Origin: Vibrio injensis
GTDB taxonomy: Bacteria > Pseudomonadota > Gammaproteobacteria > Enterobacterales > Vibrionaceae
Reading direction: 5' to 3'
NCBI RefSeq assembly: GCF_001895205.1
Contig: NZ_BDJF01000027.1
Coordinates: 698,006 to 762,005, forward strand
DNA length: 64,000 nucleotides
Both the position numbers and the translations under genes were made by a program. Under the pieces are notes generated by a model that worked only from the letters and a program-made list of their open reading frames with translations, was not told the DNA's origin and did not search any database. Shown here piece by piece: positions 28,639 to 37,325 of this stretch. The stretch's first letter is position 1. Every line of letters starts with the position of its first letter.

Positions 28639-30378
28639 ATGAAAAAAATAAAAAATATTACATCAATCACTCTGGCTCATATCAATGATACCCATTCTTA
28701 TTTTGAGCCAACATCATTACAACTGACCTTAAATATTGATGGGCAGACCATGACGCCTTTTGTCAGTGCTGGCGGTTTTGCGCGTATTGCCACTCGCGTT
28801 GAGCAGTTAAGAGCGGATGCTAAGCGGATGCAGAGAGAATTTATCTTGGTTCACGCTGGCGATTGTTTCCAAGGCACGCTCTATTTTTCGTTATTCAAAG
28901 GATTAGCGAACGCGGAAATGCTCAATTCACTGGGCCTTGATGCTATGACTTTAGGGAATCACGAGCTGGATATGGGTAATGATCCGGTGGCGCAATTTGC
29001 TGAGCGTATCCAATTTCCTTTACTTGCCGGTAATTGGGATTTATCGCAAGAGCATGAAGATAAACCTCACCGTTTAGCGATTAACCCGCGTGTGCATGCT
29101 TTTGATGTTGATAAGCAGTGCGCTCGATGGATTGTTAAATCCGCGCAGGGGAGTGATATCGCTCTCTTTGGTTTATCTTTGGATAAAATGGATGATATAG
29201 CCAACCCAGATGCTGATACACCATTTATCAACGCCTTAGAAACAGCTAAGAATACCATTCAACAGATCCACAATGCTGGGATTAATAAAATTATTCTCGT
29301 CAGCCACTTAGGCTATGAAGCTGACAAAGAGTTAGCGGCTAAGGTTGATGGGATAAGTTTAATCGTTGGTGGTCATACTCACGTATTGCAAGGTGATTTT
29401 AGCTCACTAGGTTTAAGTTGTGAGGAATCCTATGGACAAAAAATTAACCAAACTTACGTTGTTCAAGCTGGGCTGTATGCATTGGCGTTAGGCCACTGCC
29501 AGATAGACTTTGATGAACAAGGCAACGTAGTGAATTTCTCAGGGCGTAATGAGTTATTGCTGGGTCGACGATTATTCCTTGATGCGAGCATGAGTGAAGC
29601 AGGCAGTGATTCTGCTTATCTCGATGCCTGTGATTTTGTCAACAACCACCCTAATGTCGTGGTGTGTAAAAAAGATCCGCGAGTGCATGCTATTTTGCGC
29701 AATAAATACATTCCTCGCGTGCGAGAGTTGCAGCAGCAAATCATTGGTCATGCTACTCAAGCACTACGCCATGTGCGTATTCCCGATCAAGAAGGCCCCA
29801 GTGAATTGGCTCCTTTAGTCGCCAGAGCCTTTATGCATGTGATGCGTAAACGTGGCTATCCGGTTCAGTTTGCAATTCATAATGCGGGCGGTGTGAGAAC
29901 CTCTTTATCTGCTGGTGCTGTTTCTGTTGCCGATATTGCCGGAAAATTGCTTCCGTTTGCCGTGCCGATTGGCGTCTATCGTTTAAAAGGTAAAAGCTTA
30001 GCTAAAGCCCTTGAAGGGGCAATTAATAACGCTTTAAATAACGGTGTCGAGGGAACGGGAGCGGGAAGTTATCCTTATACCCATCACCTTTCCTTTGAGT
30101 ATCTGCCCGAACGGCCACTTGGAGAGCGAATCACCAATTTACAGATCTGGCAAAAGGGGCAGTGGCATCCTGTGCAAGCGGAACAGGAATATTGGGGAAC
30201 TTCCTCTGCTTACACTATGAAAGGGAAAGAAGGCTACCAAGGACTGACAGAAATGAAAGGGGAAGGAAAGATAACTACGATTTCCATGGCCGATGCCTTT
30301 ATTGAGTTTTTAACCGATAATCCTTCGATACTCAGTAATGACGCTGAACGACAAGAAACGGGACAATACACACGTTAA
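28639..30378 (+). CDS. 5'-nucleotidase/2',3'-cyclic phosphodiesterase-family metallophosphatase
   Basis: A 579-residue protein with an N-terminal calcineurin-like phosphatase domain (HINDTHSYF, HAGDCFQGT, TLGNHELDMG, VSHLGYEAD, VGGHTH metal-binding motifs) and a C-terminal 5'-nucleotidase specificity domain (AIHNAGGVRTSL, GAGSYPY). Most secreted members carry a signal peptide; here the N-terminus MKKIKNITSITLAHIND enters the catalytic domain directly, so the protein is probably cytoplasmic. AGAGAGAAAG precedes the ATG. Confidence 0.88.
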   Translation: MKKIKNITSITLAHINDTHSYFEPTSLQLTLNIDGQTMTPFVSAGGFARIATRVEQLRADAKRMQREFILVHAGDCFQGTLYFSLFKGLANAEMLNSLGLDAMTLGNHELDMGNDPVAQFAERIQFPLLAGNWDLSQEHEDKPHRLAINPRVHAFDVDKQCARWIVKSAQGSDIALFGLSLDKMDDIANPDADTPFINALETAKNTIQQIHNAGINKIILVSHLGYEADKELAAKVDGISLIVGGHTHVLQGDFSSLGLSCEESYGQKINQTYVVQAGLYALALGHCQIDFDEQGNVVNFSGRNELLLGRRLFLDASMSEAGSDSAYLDACDFVNNHPNVVVCKKDPRVHAILRNKYIPRVRELQQQIIGHATQALRHVRIPDQEGPSELAPLVARAFMHVMRKRGYPVQFAIHNAGGVRTSLSAGAVSVADIAGKLLPFAVPIGVYRLKGKSLAKALEGAINNALNNGVEGTGAGSYPYTHHLSFEYLPERPLGERITNLQIWQKGQWHPVQAEQEYWGTSSAYTMKGKEGYQGLTEMKGEGKITTISMADAFIEFLTDNPSILSNDAERQETGQYTR

Positions 30379-30434
30379 TATGGCGTGTTCTTTGCAAAGC
30401 ATTGTGTGCTGTGACTCAAACAGGGGAGAAGCCA

Positions 30435-30530
30435 ATGTGGAGTAAAGACTGGTTAGATGCTTTAGTGGTGGTTGTTTGGATTAGTTTATGGGCAGGTTTA
30501 GTGTATGTTTTGCCCTTTGCAGGTGTTTAA
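30435..30530 (+). CDS. Small single-span membrane protein, 31 aa
   Basis: A short frame MWSKDWLDALVVVVWISLW... of 31 codons with a GGGGAGAAG ribosome binding site six bases before the ATG. The protein is almost one hydrophobic helix (residues about 8-28). It sits between the nucleotidase gene and the riboswitch of alx. Such small membrane proteins are common in this position; function unknown. Confidence 0.6.
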   Translation: MWSKDWLDALVVVVWISLWAGLVYVLPFAGV

Positions 30531-30544
30531 TTGCTATAAACTCT

Positions 30545-30783
30545 AGACGAAAGTAGCGACTCAGCATAAAATGGCGACGTTTGGGGAGTAGTCGCCATTT
30601 GTTTATTTGTCGTCATCACGTTAAGCATCGCTTATCCGGCAAATATAAATAGTCTGTTTTACCACTTCTATTTCGACGAGACCAACGCATTCCATACTGC
30701 TGATTTAGGCAGTGAACTAACTGGTATGCGGAAGGTGTCGTTTTCCTATCGAGAATCCGTTTTCCTTCCGCCTGTGGAGGAAT
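30545..30783 (+). ncRNA. yybP-ykoY manganese riboswitch upstream of the Alx/TerC gene
   Basis: The 5' leader contains the conserved motif GGGGAGTAG at 30582 and CGTCATCACG at 30611, the two halves of the yybP-ykoY aptamer core, and ends in a CCGCCTGTGGAGG segment whose GGAGG is the ribosome binding site of the following ATG. Sequestration of this site by the preceding CC-rich segment would give translational control, with Mn2+ opening it, as for E. coli alx. The exact outer boundaries are approximate. Confidence 0.85.
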
Positions 30784-30784
30784 C

Positions 30785-31762
30785 ATGACCCCGATCATCT
30801 ATATTTCGTTTACGTTGTTAACCTTTGCTCTGGTTGCTATGGATATTTGGCAAACTCGTGGTAACCGAATTACCCTGCAACGCGCGTTAAGCTGGAGCGT
30901 GGTCTGGATTTTACTCGCGTTTTTGTTTGCGGCAGTCCTTTATCTCTTTTGGGATGATTATGCTGTTCATAGCCCTTACAGCGCCTCGCAAGCAACATTA
31001 GCTTTTCTAACCGGTTATCTACTCGAGAAATCACTTAGTATTGATAATTTGTTTGTCTTTGCGATTATTTTTCATCAATACGCCGTGCCGGAGTCGCTTC
31101 GTCCAAGAGCGCTTTTGTTCGGAGTGATTGGTGCTCTTGTGTTGCGTGCGGTGATGATTATCGTTGGTGCTCAATTACTTGAACAATATCATGGCTTATT
31201 GTATGTGTTTGCCCTGTTCTTAATGTGGACTGGTGTGCAGTTATTACGAGAAAAGCCAGCGAGTCACGCTAATCCATTAGCAGAAAAAATCATCCGACGT
31301 TGCTGCCGAGTGACGAATCAATACCAAGGACATGCACTTTGGGTACGTGTTGGCAAACGTTGGTGGGTTACTCCGATGTTGATCGTTGTTGGTGTGATCG
31401 CCTGTATGGACGTGATGTTTGCACTGGATTCTATTCCAGCCATCTTTGCAGTGACGAGAGAGCCTTTTCTCGTGCTCGCCGCTAACGTTTTTGCTTTGCT
31501 TGGCTTGCGTTCATTATTTTTTGTTTTACAAGGCTTGCTGGATAAGTTTATCTATTTAAAACCGGCTTTAGCATTCATTATGATGTTTATTGGCGTAAAA
31601 ATGTTACTGGTTGGTTCTCGTTGGGAAATACCAACTTGGATATCATTGTCGGTGCTATTAACCACTATGCTATTTGCGATCATCGCATCACTTGTTAAAG
31701 GGCAGGCTCGATCTCAAGCTGCTGTTATTAAGTTAGAAAATAGTGACTTTCCGCGAGAGTAA
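30785..31762 (+). CDS. alx: TerC-family membrane protein Alx
   Basis: A 325-residue membrane protein of the TerC/Alx family, about nine hydrophobic segments, with the signatures EKSLSIDNLFVFAIIF and ACMDVMFALDSIPAIFAVTREPF that contain the conserved metal-site Asp residues. Alx exports manganese in E. coli. It is directly preceded by the yybP-ykoY riboswitch, which agrees with manganese regulation. The length matches Alx (321). Confidence 0.92.
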   Translation: MTPIIYISFTLLTFALVAMDIWQTRGNRITLQRALSWSVVWILLAFLFAAVLYLFWDDYAVHSPYSASQATLAFLTGYLLEKSLSIDNLFVFAIIFHQYAVPESLRPRALLFGVIGALVLRAVMIIVGAQLLEQYHGLLYVFALFLMWTGVQLLREKPASHANPLAEKIIRRCCRVTNQYQGHALWVRVGKRWWVTPMLIVVGVIACMDVMFALDSIPAIFAVTREPFLVLAANVFALLGLRSLFFVLQGLLDKFIYLKPALAFIMMFIGVKMLLVGSRWEIPTWISLSVLLTTMLFAIIASLVKGQARSQAAVIKLENSDFPRE

Positions 31763-31990
31763 AATATTTGTTAATGAAGTATCTAGAAAGTCGTGGAGCG
31801 GATTGTTCTTATGCATAGGATGGTCAAATATCAGTTTTAAATGCGATTACATTGAATATATATTCCGCAGTTGTTATAGGGTTGTTTCATTAGTTTTTTT
31901 AATTCGAAATGACAAATTTTGTCACTTCTTTTGTAGCAATAGCTTGCTTAAAATGCGCGCAAATAAGTTACCGAATTAAGAGAGGCTCAC
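31763..31990. other. Intergenic region after alx
   Basis: About 230 AT-rich bases. No gene supported. The sequence TTGTAG...TAAAAT near 31930-31955 could be a promoter for the small gene downstream, but this is weak. Confidence 0.3.
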
Positions 31991-32182
31991 ATGGCACAAG
32001 CAATGCGTTTAGGTACTTTAACAGCACCAACCTCTATGGATAAAAAAACCTATGCGGTTAACTTCAAAGGATTGATAGCTCATTTGGTGGATATTCTTTT
32101 TGTGGAAACAAAACAAGCAACGTACTACCACACCGCAGAATTATCTAGCCATATTCAACGTGATATTGGATTAACACGTTAA
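31991..32182 (+). CDS. Small hypothetical protein, 63 aa
   Basis: A 63-codon frame starting MAQAMRLGTLTAPTSMDKKT with GAGAGG upstream of the ATG and a strong terminator 30 bases after the stop. No membrane segment. The C-terminal SHIQRDIGLTR resembles the end of many short DUF1127-like proteins (RDIGLTR), which suggests a distant relation. This similarity is only in the last ten residues. Confidence 0.7.
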   Translation: MAQAMRLGTLTAPTSMDKKTYAVNFKGLIAHLVDILFVETKQATYYHTAELSSHIQRDIGLTR

Positions 32183-32210
32183 GCAAAAAGACAAGTTGTT
32201 AAAAGACAAA

Positions 32211-32235
32211 AGCCGACGAAAACGTCGGCTTTTTG
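32211..32235 (+). terminator. Terminator after the 63-aa gene
   Basis: GCCGACG and CGTCGGC form a stem with a four-A loop and TTTTT follows. Confidence 0.93.
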
Positions 32236-32277
32236 CTATATACATTTAGCGCTTACCAAAGATAAGCACAAAGTTGC

Positions 32278-32844
32278 TTATTTCTTGCGGCAATACTCAG
32301 CGATAATGTACATAGTTTGACCATTAACTTTACCCTGAATGTGCTTTGGATCATCGGTTAAGTTAATACCACGTACCGCCGTTCCTTGTTTGATTACCAT
32401 GCTTGAGCCTTTCACTGGAAGATCTTTGATTACCGTGATGTCATCGCCTTTTTTGAGTTCAACACCATTCACGTCACGGGGCTTATCTTCATCATCGTTC
32501 ATACCGATTTCGGCCCATTTTTGAAGATCTTCTTCCATATACATCATATCGAGCAAATCTTGCGCCCAGCTCTCTGCTGCGGATAAACGCTTGAGTTGAC
32601 GCCATGCCATTACCTGAATAGGTGCTACTTGGCTCCACATACTGTCATTTAGACAGCGCCAGTGATTCGCGTCCATCGTTTCAGGTTGTTCGATTTGTGA
32701 GCTGCAGGTGGCGCAAAGCATGATAGCGTGATCGACGGTGATCTGTGTATGCGGCGCAACCACATAAGGAGAAAGTGAGCTTTGTGCCGCGCACAGTTCA
32801 CATTTTGAGTCACAGCGTTCGAGTAAAGTTGCTTCAGTAGACAT
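32278..32844 (-). CDS. PhnA/YjdM domain zinc-ribbon protein
   Basis: A 188-residue protein with a C-terminal PhnA domain (DVNGVELKKGDDITVIKDLPVKGSS is interrupted here as shorter motifs: KGDDITVIKDL and VKGSSMVIKQGT) and an N-terminal Cys-rich part (CDSKCELC and LCATCSSQ) that forms a zinc ribbon. Despite the name, PhnA-domain proteins are not shown to degrade phosphonates. The extra middle region is longer than in E. coli YjdM (111 residues), as in Vibrio homologues. Confidence 0.85.
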   Translation of the reverse strand: MSTEATLLERCDSKCELCAAQSSLSPYVVAPHTQITVDHAIMLCATCSSQIEQPETMDANHWRCLNDSMWSQVAPIQVMAWRQLKRLSAAESWAQDLLDMMYMEEDLQKWAEIGMNDDEDKPRDVNGVELKKGDDITVIKDLPVKGSSMVIKQGTAVRGINLTDDPKHIQGKVNGQTMYIIAEYCRKK

Positions 32845-32982
32845 TGATTCCCACCTCTATAAAGTTAAGTTCGCGGGTATTATCCACTTTATGCCTACGA
32901 TTGGAAGGGCTATACCCCGAGAATGTTCAGTGTTTCCCGGGGATCTGAAGGTAATTAAAGCCGTTTTGAACGAGATGTTAGT

Positions 32983-33777
32983 TTATGGTCCACAATTGGG
33001 CGCTTGTCGAGTGGTATCTGGCAATGTTGATATCTTCGCAGCCAGATCATTAATGCGTGTGCTGTGGGAAGGATGGGTCGATAGTAGCTCAGGGGGTTGT
33101 TGTCCCATCGAAGCTCTTGCCATATTTCGCCATAGTTCGATACTTTGTGTCGGATCAAACCCAGCTTGGGCCATTAAGGTTAATCCTAAGCGATCCGCTT
33201 CTGATTCTTGGCGGCGGCCATAAGGCATAATCACGCCATATTGAACACCGACACCTAAAGCCGCCATGGTCAAATCACGATATTGTGCATATTCTGAAGC
33301 TCCTAAAGCAACATCAGTGACTTGTAATCCGACATTGGCCAGTTGGGCTTGAGAGAGGCGTTCATTACTATGATTGGCAAGTACATGAGCAATTTCATGA
33401 CCAATCACCGTTGCCAGTTGATCTTGATTGACGGCAACGCTTAGTAATCCGGTATAGACTCCGATTTTGCCGCCAGGTAGGGCAAAAGCATTCACTTGTG
33501 GACTATCAAACAGGACAACTTCCCATTGCTCGACGCTAGGCTGTGCTGGGACGTACTGAAGAAGGGCATCGGTGACGCATTGTACGTAGCGAGTCAAGGC
33601 CGCATCTTGACTGATCGGCAACTCACTTTTCATTTGACTAAAAGATTGCACACCGAGTGTGCTCATTTGGGTATTCGAGAACAGCAATAGCTGGTTGCGC
33701 CCAGTTGGCGAAGCGCTGCAGGCGGTTAAACCAATCAACGTCATCGTTAAGCTTAAGATTTTTATTCTTAAACGCAT
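32983..33777 (-). CDS. M48-family metalloprotease lipoprotein (LoiP/YcaL-like)
   Basis: A 264-residue outer-membrane lipoprotein protease. The lipobox is LTAC with Cys20, and the zinc motif HEIAH is at residues 127-131, with the third-ligand Glu in QESEADRLG. It resembles LoiP/YcaL, periplasmic proteases of outer membrane quality control. The gene stands alone on the minus strand. Confidence 0.9.
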   Translation of the reverse strand: MRLRIKILSLTMTLIGLTACSASPTGRNQLLLFSNTQMSTLGVQSFSQMKSELPISQDAALTRYVQCVTDALLQYVPAQPSVEQWEVVLFDSPQVNAFALPGGKIGVYTGLLSVAVNQDQLATVIGHEIAHVLANHSNERLSQAQLANVGLQVTDVALGASEYAQYRDLTMAALGVGVQYGVIMPYGRRQESEADRLGLTLMAQAGFDPTQSIELWRNMARASMGQQPPELLSTHPSHSTRINDLAAKISTLPDTTRQAPNCGP

Positions 33778-33924
33778 AACACATCCTTAATCATAATCAT
33801 CCCTATAATGACTCGGTAGGATAGATAGCCAAGTGGTTGTACAATATACCCAAGTTTATTGGAGATGCAATATTGCTGGATACGCGTTGTTGACGGCTAT
33901 TGATGTATTTTATTAAGGGTGAAC

Positions 33925-34380
33925 ATGGAAATTTGGAAAAAGCCAATCAACTTAGAGCGATTAAATGCCACGTCAAAAAATACTATGATGGAGCATTTGA
34001 ATATTATTTATACCGAGATCACGGAAAACTCTATTTCGGCAACCATGCCTGTCTGTTCGTATACACATCAACCATTGGGTATGTTGCATGGCGGAGCCTC
34101 AGTGGTTTTAGCCGAAACCTTAGGCTCCATTGCCGGTAATTTTGCCGTCGATGAGACTCGCTATTGCGTAGGATTAGACATTAATGCTAATCACTTACGG
34201 GCCATGCGACAAGGTGAGGTAATTGGCACGGCGAAACCTATCCATCTCGGTATTTCCACTCAAGTTTGGCAGATAGATATTACCGATGAACAAGGCCGCT
34301 TAGTTTGTGTCAGTCGTTTAACGTTGGCGGTCAAACAGCAGCGTAATAAAGTTAGGCAAGATAGCGAGGCAATCGAATGA
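33925..34380 (+). CDS. Hotdog-fold acyl-CoA thioesterase (YdiI/EntH-like)
   Basis: A 151-residue PaaI-family thioesterase: HQPLGMLHGGASVVLAETLGS holds the HGG motif and catalytic Glu. Members hydrolyse acyl-CoA, for example 1,4-dihydroxy-2-naphthoyl-CoA (MenI). The ATG at 33925 follows AAGGGTGA; a GTG at 33919 is in frame. The stop overlaps the start of the DUF3389 gene, so both are coupled. Confidence 0.87.
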   Translation: MEIWKKPINLERLNATSKNTMMEHLNIIYTEITENSISATMPVCSYTHQPLGMLHGGASVVLAETLGSIAGNFAVDETRYCVGLDINANHLRAMRQGEVIGTAKPIHLGISTQVWQIDITDEQGRLVCVSRLTLAVKQQRNKVRQDSEAIE

Positions 34381-34610
34381 TGATTGAATTTTCCGGTGGG
34401 AAAATTATTGCCACCGCACATGAAGTGGTGGTGCGCTTACTGGGTGAGCATTCAATTAGTCTACAATCTTCAAGTGACAATGTCACTTTACTTGGCAGAG
34501 GCGCAAATGTAATGCTGGCCAACAGTGGCGGTGTAAAATGGTCAGTTAAACTCGATAACAACGAACAATTATCTGAGCTTGCTCAATCTTTAGGTTGCGA
34601 TATCTCCTAA
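34377..34610 (+). CDS. DUF3389 family protein
   Basis: A 77-residue protein (MMIEFSGGKIIATAHEVVVRL...) matching the Vibrio DUF3389 family with the LLGRGANVMLAN segment. The function is unknown. It overlaps the thioesterase stop; two adjacent ATGs (34377, 34380) could serve as start. Confidence 0.75.
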   Translation: MMIEFSGGKIIATAHEVVVRLLGEHSISLQSSSDNVTLLGRGANVMLANSGGVKWSVKLDNNEQLSELAQSLGCDIS

Positions 34611-34650
34611 ACTGCTGGCCTGCTCTTGCACTGAAGGACCTAAATAGAGG

Positions 34651-34685
34651 AAACTGTAGTAAGTTTTTAAGATATAGAGTTTCCT
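34651..34685. repeat. Inverted repeat just upstream of sgrR
   Basis: GAGGAAACT and AGTTTCCTC form perfect nine-base arms about 17 bases apart, ending just before the sgrR start codon. It could be a hairpin closing the DUF3389 transcript or an operator/translation-control hairpin for sgrR, since GTTTCCTC overlaps where a ribosome binding site would be expected. Confidence 0.5.
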
Positions 34686-34690
34686 CCTTT

Positions 34691-36379
34691 ATGAGTAGCC
34701 CTCGCTTACGTGTCCAGTTTGAAACCTTATTTGCTCATTTTCATGGTCAAGATGCAGAGACACAATTAGACGATATTACCGACATTTTATTTTGCACTCG
34801 ACGTAATGCGCGTATTGTACTTAATAAATTAGAAGATGAGGGATGGATTGAATGGCATCCCGCTCCAGGACGCGGCAAACTCTCACAGCTTATTTTTAAA
34901 CGTAGTCGGGCAGATGTCAGTGAAAACCTTGCTCGTCGTTATCTGCAAGAAGGCAAGATAGGTCAAGCGCTGGCGGTATTGGATCAAGATGCCGCTAAGT
35001 TAACTCAAGTTATCCAAAGTTATCTAGGTGTACAACACCAAGAAGGCTTACAAGTGGTGCGCTTGCCGTATTATCGGCCACTCTCTATGCTTAATCCTAC
35101 GAAGCCGATGCGCCGATCTGAGCTGCATATTGCGCGACAAATTTATTCAGGTTTGACTCGTTTAGATGAAGAGGAACAGCTGCAAGCGGATCTTGCGCAT
35201 CACTGGCAAGCGTTAAGCTCAACACACTGGCGGTTTTATTTACGTCCAGGAGTACGTTTTCATAACGGTGAATTAATGACTACTGAGATAGTGGTGCAGA
35301 GTCTATGGCAATTACGTTTGGTCAATTTGTTTGCACACATTGACGCCATTACGACTCCTGATAATTGGGTTGTCGATATTCATCTAGCTAAACCCGATAC
35401 TCGTTTACCGCTATTATTGGCAGAATCTTGTGCAAAAATTTTATTGCCAGAGTCATTAAGAGCGGATGATTTTGATCAAAAACCAATAGGTAGTGGCCCT
35501 TATAAGGTTTTGATTAATGACGAAAAAAGACTAGTGCTACAAGCATTTGATGGCTATTTTGGTTTTCGTCCGTTGCTGGACCGTGTCGAAGTATGGGTTA
35601 TTGATGAAGTGCACTCCTCAATGGTATTTCCGAGCTTAACGCACCCGATAAAAAGTCAGCGCGGTTCATTTAGTGAAGATGTTGAACTCGATCCCGGTTG
35701 CACTTATTTATTACTCAATCGTCGTAACGGTATTGCGTCTAATGAGACTTGGGCTAATTATTTACAAACCAAACTCAGTGCGCTGAATTTATTTCGTTTG
35801 TTACCAGAAGAAAAGGTGGTTGAACTGGGCGTATTGCCTGCTTATGGATTAAAGCCGGGTTGGTATCATCAAAATGGGCCAATGTCAGCCGTTGAACCAC
35901 CAATCGGTAAAACCGTTACGGTTGCTTATCATGCTCAACATCCTATGTTTCCTACTTTAGCGAAGTGTATTGAACGCCTACTTAAAGAAGATGGCATTGA
36001 GGCAACTTTCATTAAATATGAATTAACCGTTGATGATGTCGATCAGGTGGACATTTGGATCAAAGCCATGGGCATCGCTAACCATCGGGATGATGCACTG
36101 GCTGGCTGGTTATTGGATTACTCCGATATAGAACCAATGAGCCAAGCCGAGGATTTTTATCGTTGGTCTGGATTGATTGATCAATGGCGTGCGAGCGATG
36201 AATCAACCCCTTTTCCCGCTCAAGAGCTCGGTAAGTCCTTAGTCGCCAGTAAACAGATCATTCCAATGTTTCATTGCTGGTTAGGGGTGAATAAAGATCA
36301 ATGTGGTGCGTTACAAAATGCAAAGTGCAATGCCTTAGGTTGGTTTGATTTTAGCCAAGTATGGGTAAAACCAGAGTAA
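34691..36379 (+). CDS. sgrR: SgrR-family regulator (HTH plus solute-binding domain)
   Basis: A 562-residue protein like E. coli SgrR: N-terminal winged helix (RRNARIVLNKLEDEGWIEW), the linker LPYYRPLSML, the SBP_bac_5-like domain with RRSELHIARQIYSGLTR and HWRFYLRPGVRFH, and the conserved C-terminus GWFDFSQVW. SgrR activates genes in response to sugar-phosphate stress. The frame is open to 34595, but the ATG at 34691 matches the family. No SgrS-like RNA was recognised nearby. Confidence 0.88.
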   Translation: MSSPRLRVQFETLFAHFHGQDAETQLDDITDILFCTRRNARIVLNKLEDEGWIEWHPAPGRGKLSQLIFKRSRADVSENLARRYLQEGKIGQALAVLDQDAAKLTQVIQSYLGVQHQEGLQVVRLPYYRPLSMLNPTKPMRRSELHIARQIYSGLTRLDEEEQLQADLAHHWQALSSTHWRFYLRPGVRFHNGELMTTEIVVQSLWQLRLVNLFAHIDAITTPDNWVVDIHLAKPDTRLPLLLAESCAKILLPESLRADDFDQKPIGSGPYKVLINDEKRLVLQAFDGYFGFRPLLDRVEVWVIDEVHSSMVFPSLTHPIKSQRGSFSEDVELDPGCTYLLLNRRNGIASNETWANYLQTKLSALNLFRLLPEEKVVELGVLPAYGLKPGWYHQNGPMSAVEPPIGKTVTVAYHAQHPMFPTLAKCIERLLKEDGIEATFIKYELTVDDVDQVDIWIKAMGIANHRDDALAGWLLDYSDIEPMSQAEDFYRWSGLIDQWRASDESTPFPAQELGKSLVASKQIIPMFHCWLGVNKDQCGALQNAKCNALGWFDFSQVWVKPE

Positions 36380-36420
36380 AACGATCGTCAAATCACCGAT
36401 CTTGTTTGAGGAAAAAAGAG

Positions 36421-37308
36421 ATGCAAAGCCCGATTACTTTAGAAGCACTACATATCCTAGATGCGATTGAGCGGCGGGGGAGTTTTGCCGCGGCGGCCAA
36501 TGAGCTGAACCGTGCACCAAGCTCATTGAGTTATCAAATTCAAAAGCTTGAACAAGATTTGGATATGATGATTTTTGATCGCTCTGGTCATAAAGCCAGT
36601 TTTACTGATGCTGGACGGTTGATCCTTGAGCGTGGGCGAACCATTTTGTCCGCCGCCGAGAAGCTAGTTAACGATGCGACGTTACTTGCTAACGGCTGGG
36701 AGCTAGATATTACATTGGCTTTTGATGGCATCATTCCGGTCGCGAACTTTTTTCCTTTGGTGGATGCATTAGGTAATGTCAGTAAAACTCGGATTCGTCT
36801 ACAAGAAGAGATTTTAGCCGGAAGTTGGGAGTCTCTCGCTACAGGAAGAGCCGATTTACTGATTTGCCCTAAGATAGACAGTTTACCGCAAGAGGTAAAA
36901 TCAGAGCGATTAGGCTCAATGTCACTGATTTGGGTTGCCGCGAGCGATCATTATGTTCATCGCCGCCGTGGCGAATTTGATGAGCAGGCTCGACAAAAGT
37001 ATCGAGTGATTGCGATTGCCGATACAGCGCGTGAACAACCAGCGATGAGTGTCAATATTTTAGAAAAGCAGCCGCGTTTAACGGTGAGTAATTTTAATGC
37101 CAAGTGCCAAGCGCTGGTGGAAGGATTAGGTATTGGTACTTTGCCGATACAAACTGCACAACCGTTAATTGCCAGTGGGCAATTGAAAAAAATATCCGGT
37201 AGTGCAGATAAACACATTGATATTGTTATGGCTTGGCGCAGAAACACGACTGGTGAAGCAAAATCGTGGTGTATTCAATATTTGAAAAAACATTGGGATC
37301 TTGTTTGA
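36421..37308 (+). CDS. LysR-family transcriptional regulator
   Basis: A 295-residue LysR-type regulator with the N-terminal helix-turn-helix LEALHILDAIERRGSFAAAANELNRAPSSLS and a C-terminal effector domain. The RGSFAAAANELNRAPSSLSYQI variant is that of the YafC/DsdC-like group with the alternate PS motif. The start at 36421 has GAGGAAAAAAGAG before it. The frame is open upstream into the sgrR end. Target unknown; it may regulate the pat gene downstream or sgrR upstream. Confidence 0.85.
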   Translation: MQSPITLEALHILDAIERRGSFAAAANELNRAPSSLSYQIQKLEQDLDMMIFDRSGHKASFTDAGRLILERGRTILSAAEKLVNDATLLANGWELDITLAFDGIIPVANFFPLVDALGNVSKTRIRLQEEILAGSWESLATGRADLLICPKIDSLPQEVKSERLGSMSLIWVAASDHYVHRRRGEFDEQARQKYRVIAIADTAREQPAMSVNILEKQPRLTVSNFNAKCQALVEGLGIGTLPIQTAQPLIASGQLKKISGSADKHIDIVMAWRRNTTGEAKSWCIQYLKKHWDLV

Positions 37309-37325
37309 TCTACCAGAGTATTGGT

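Noticed and set aside
34611..34690. SgrS small RNA next to sgrR
   Set aside because: The conserved SgrS pairing segment was not found in the short upstream region.
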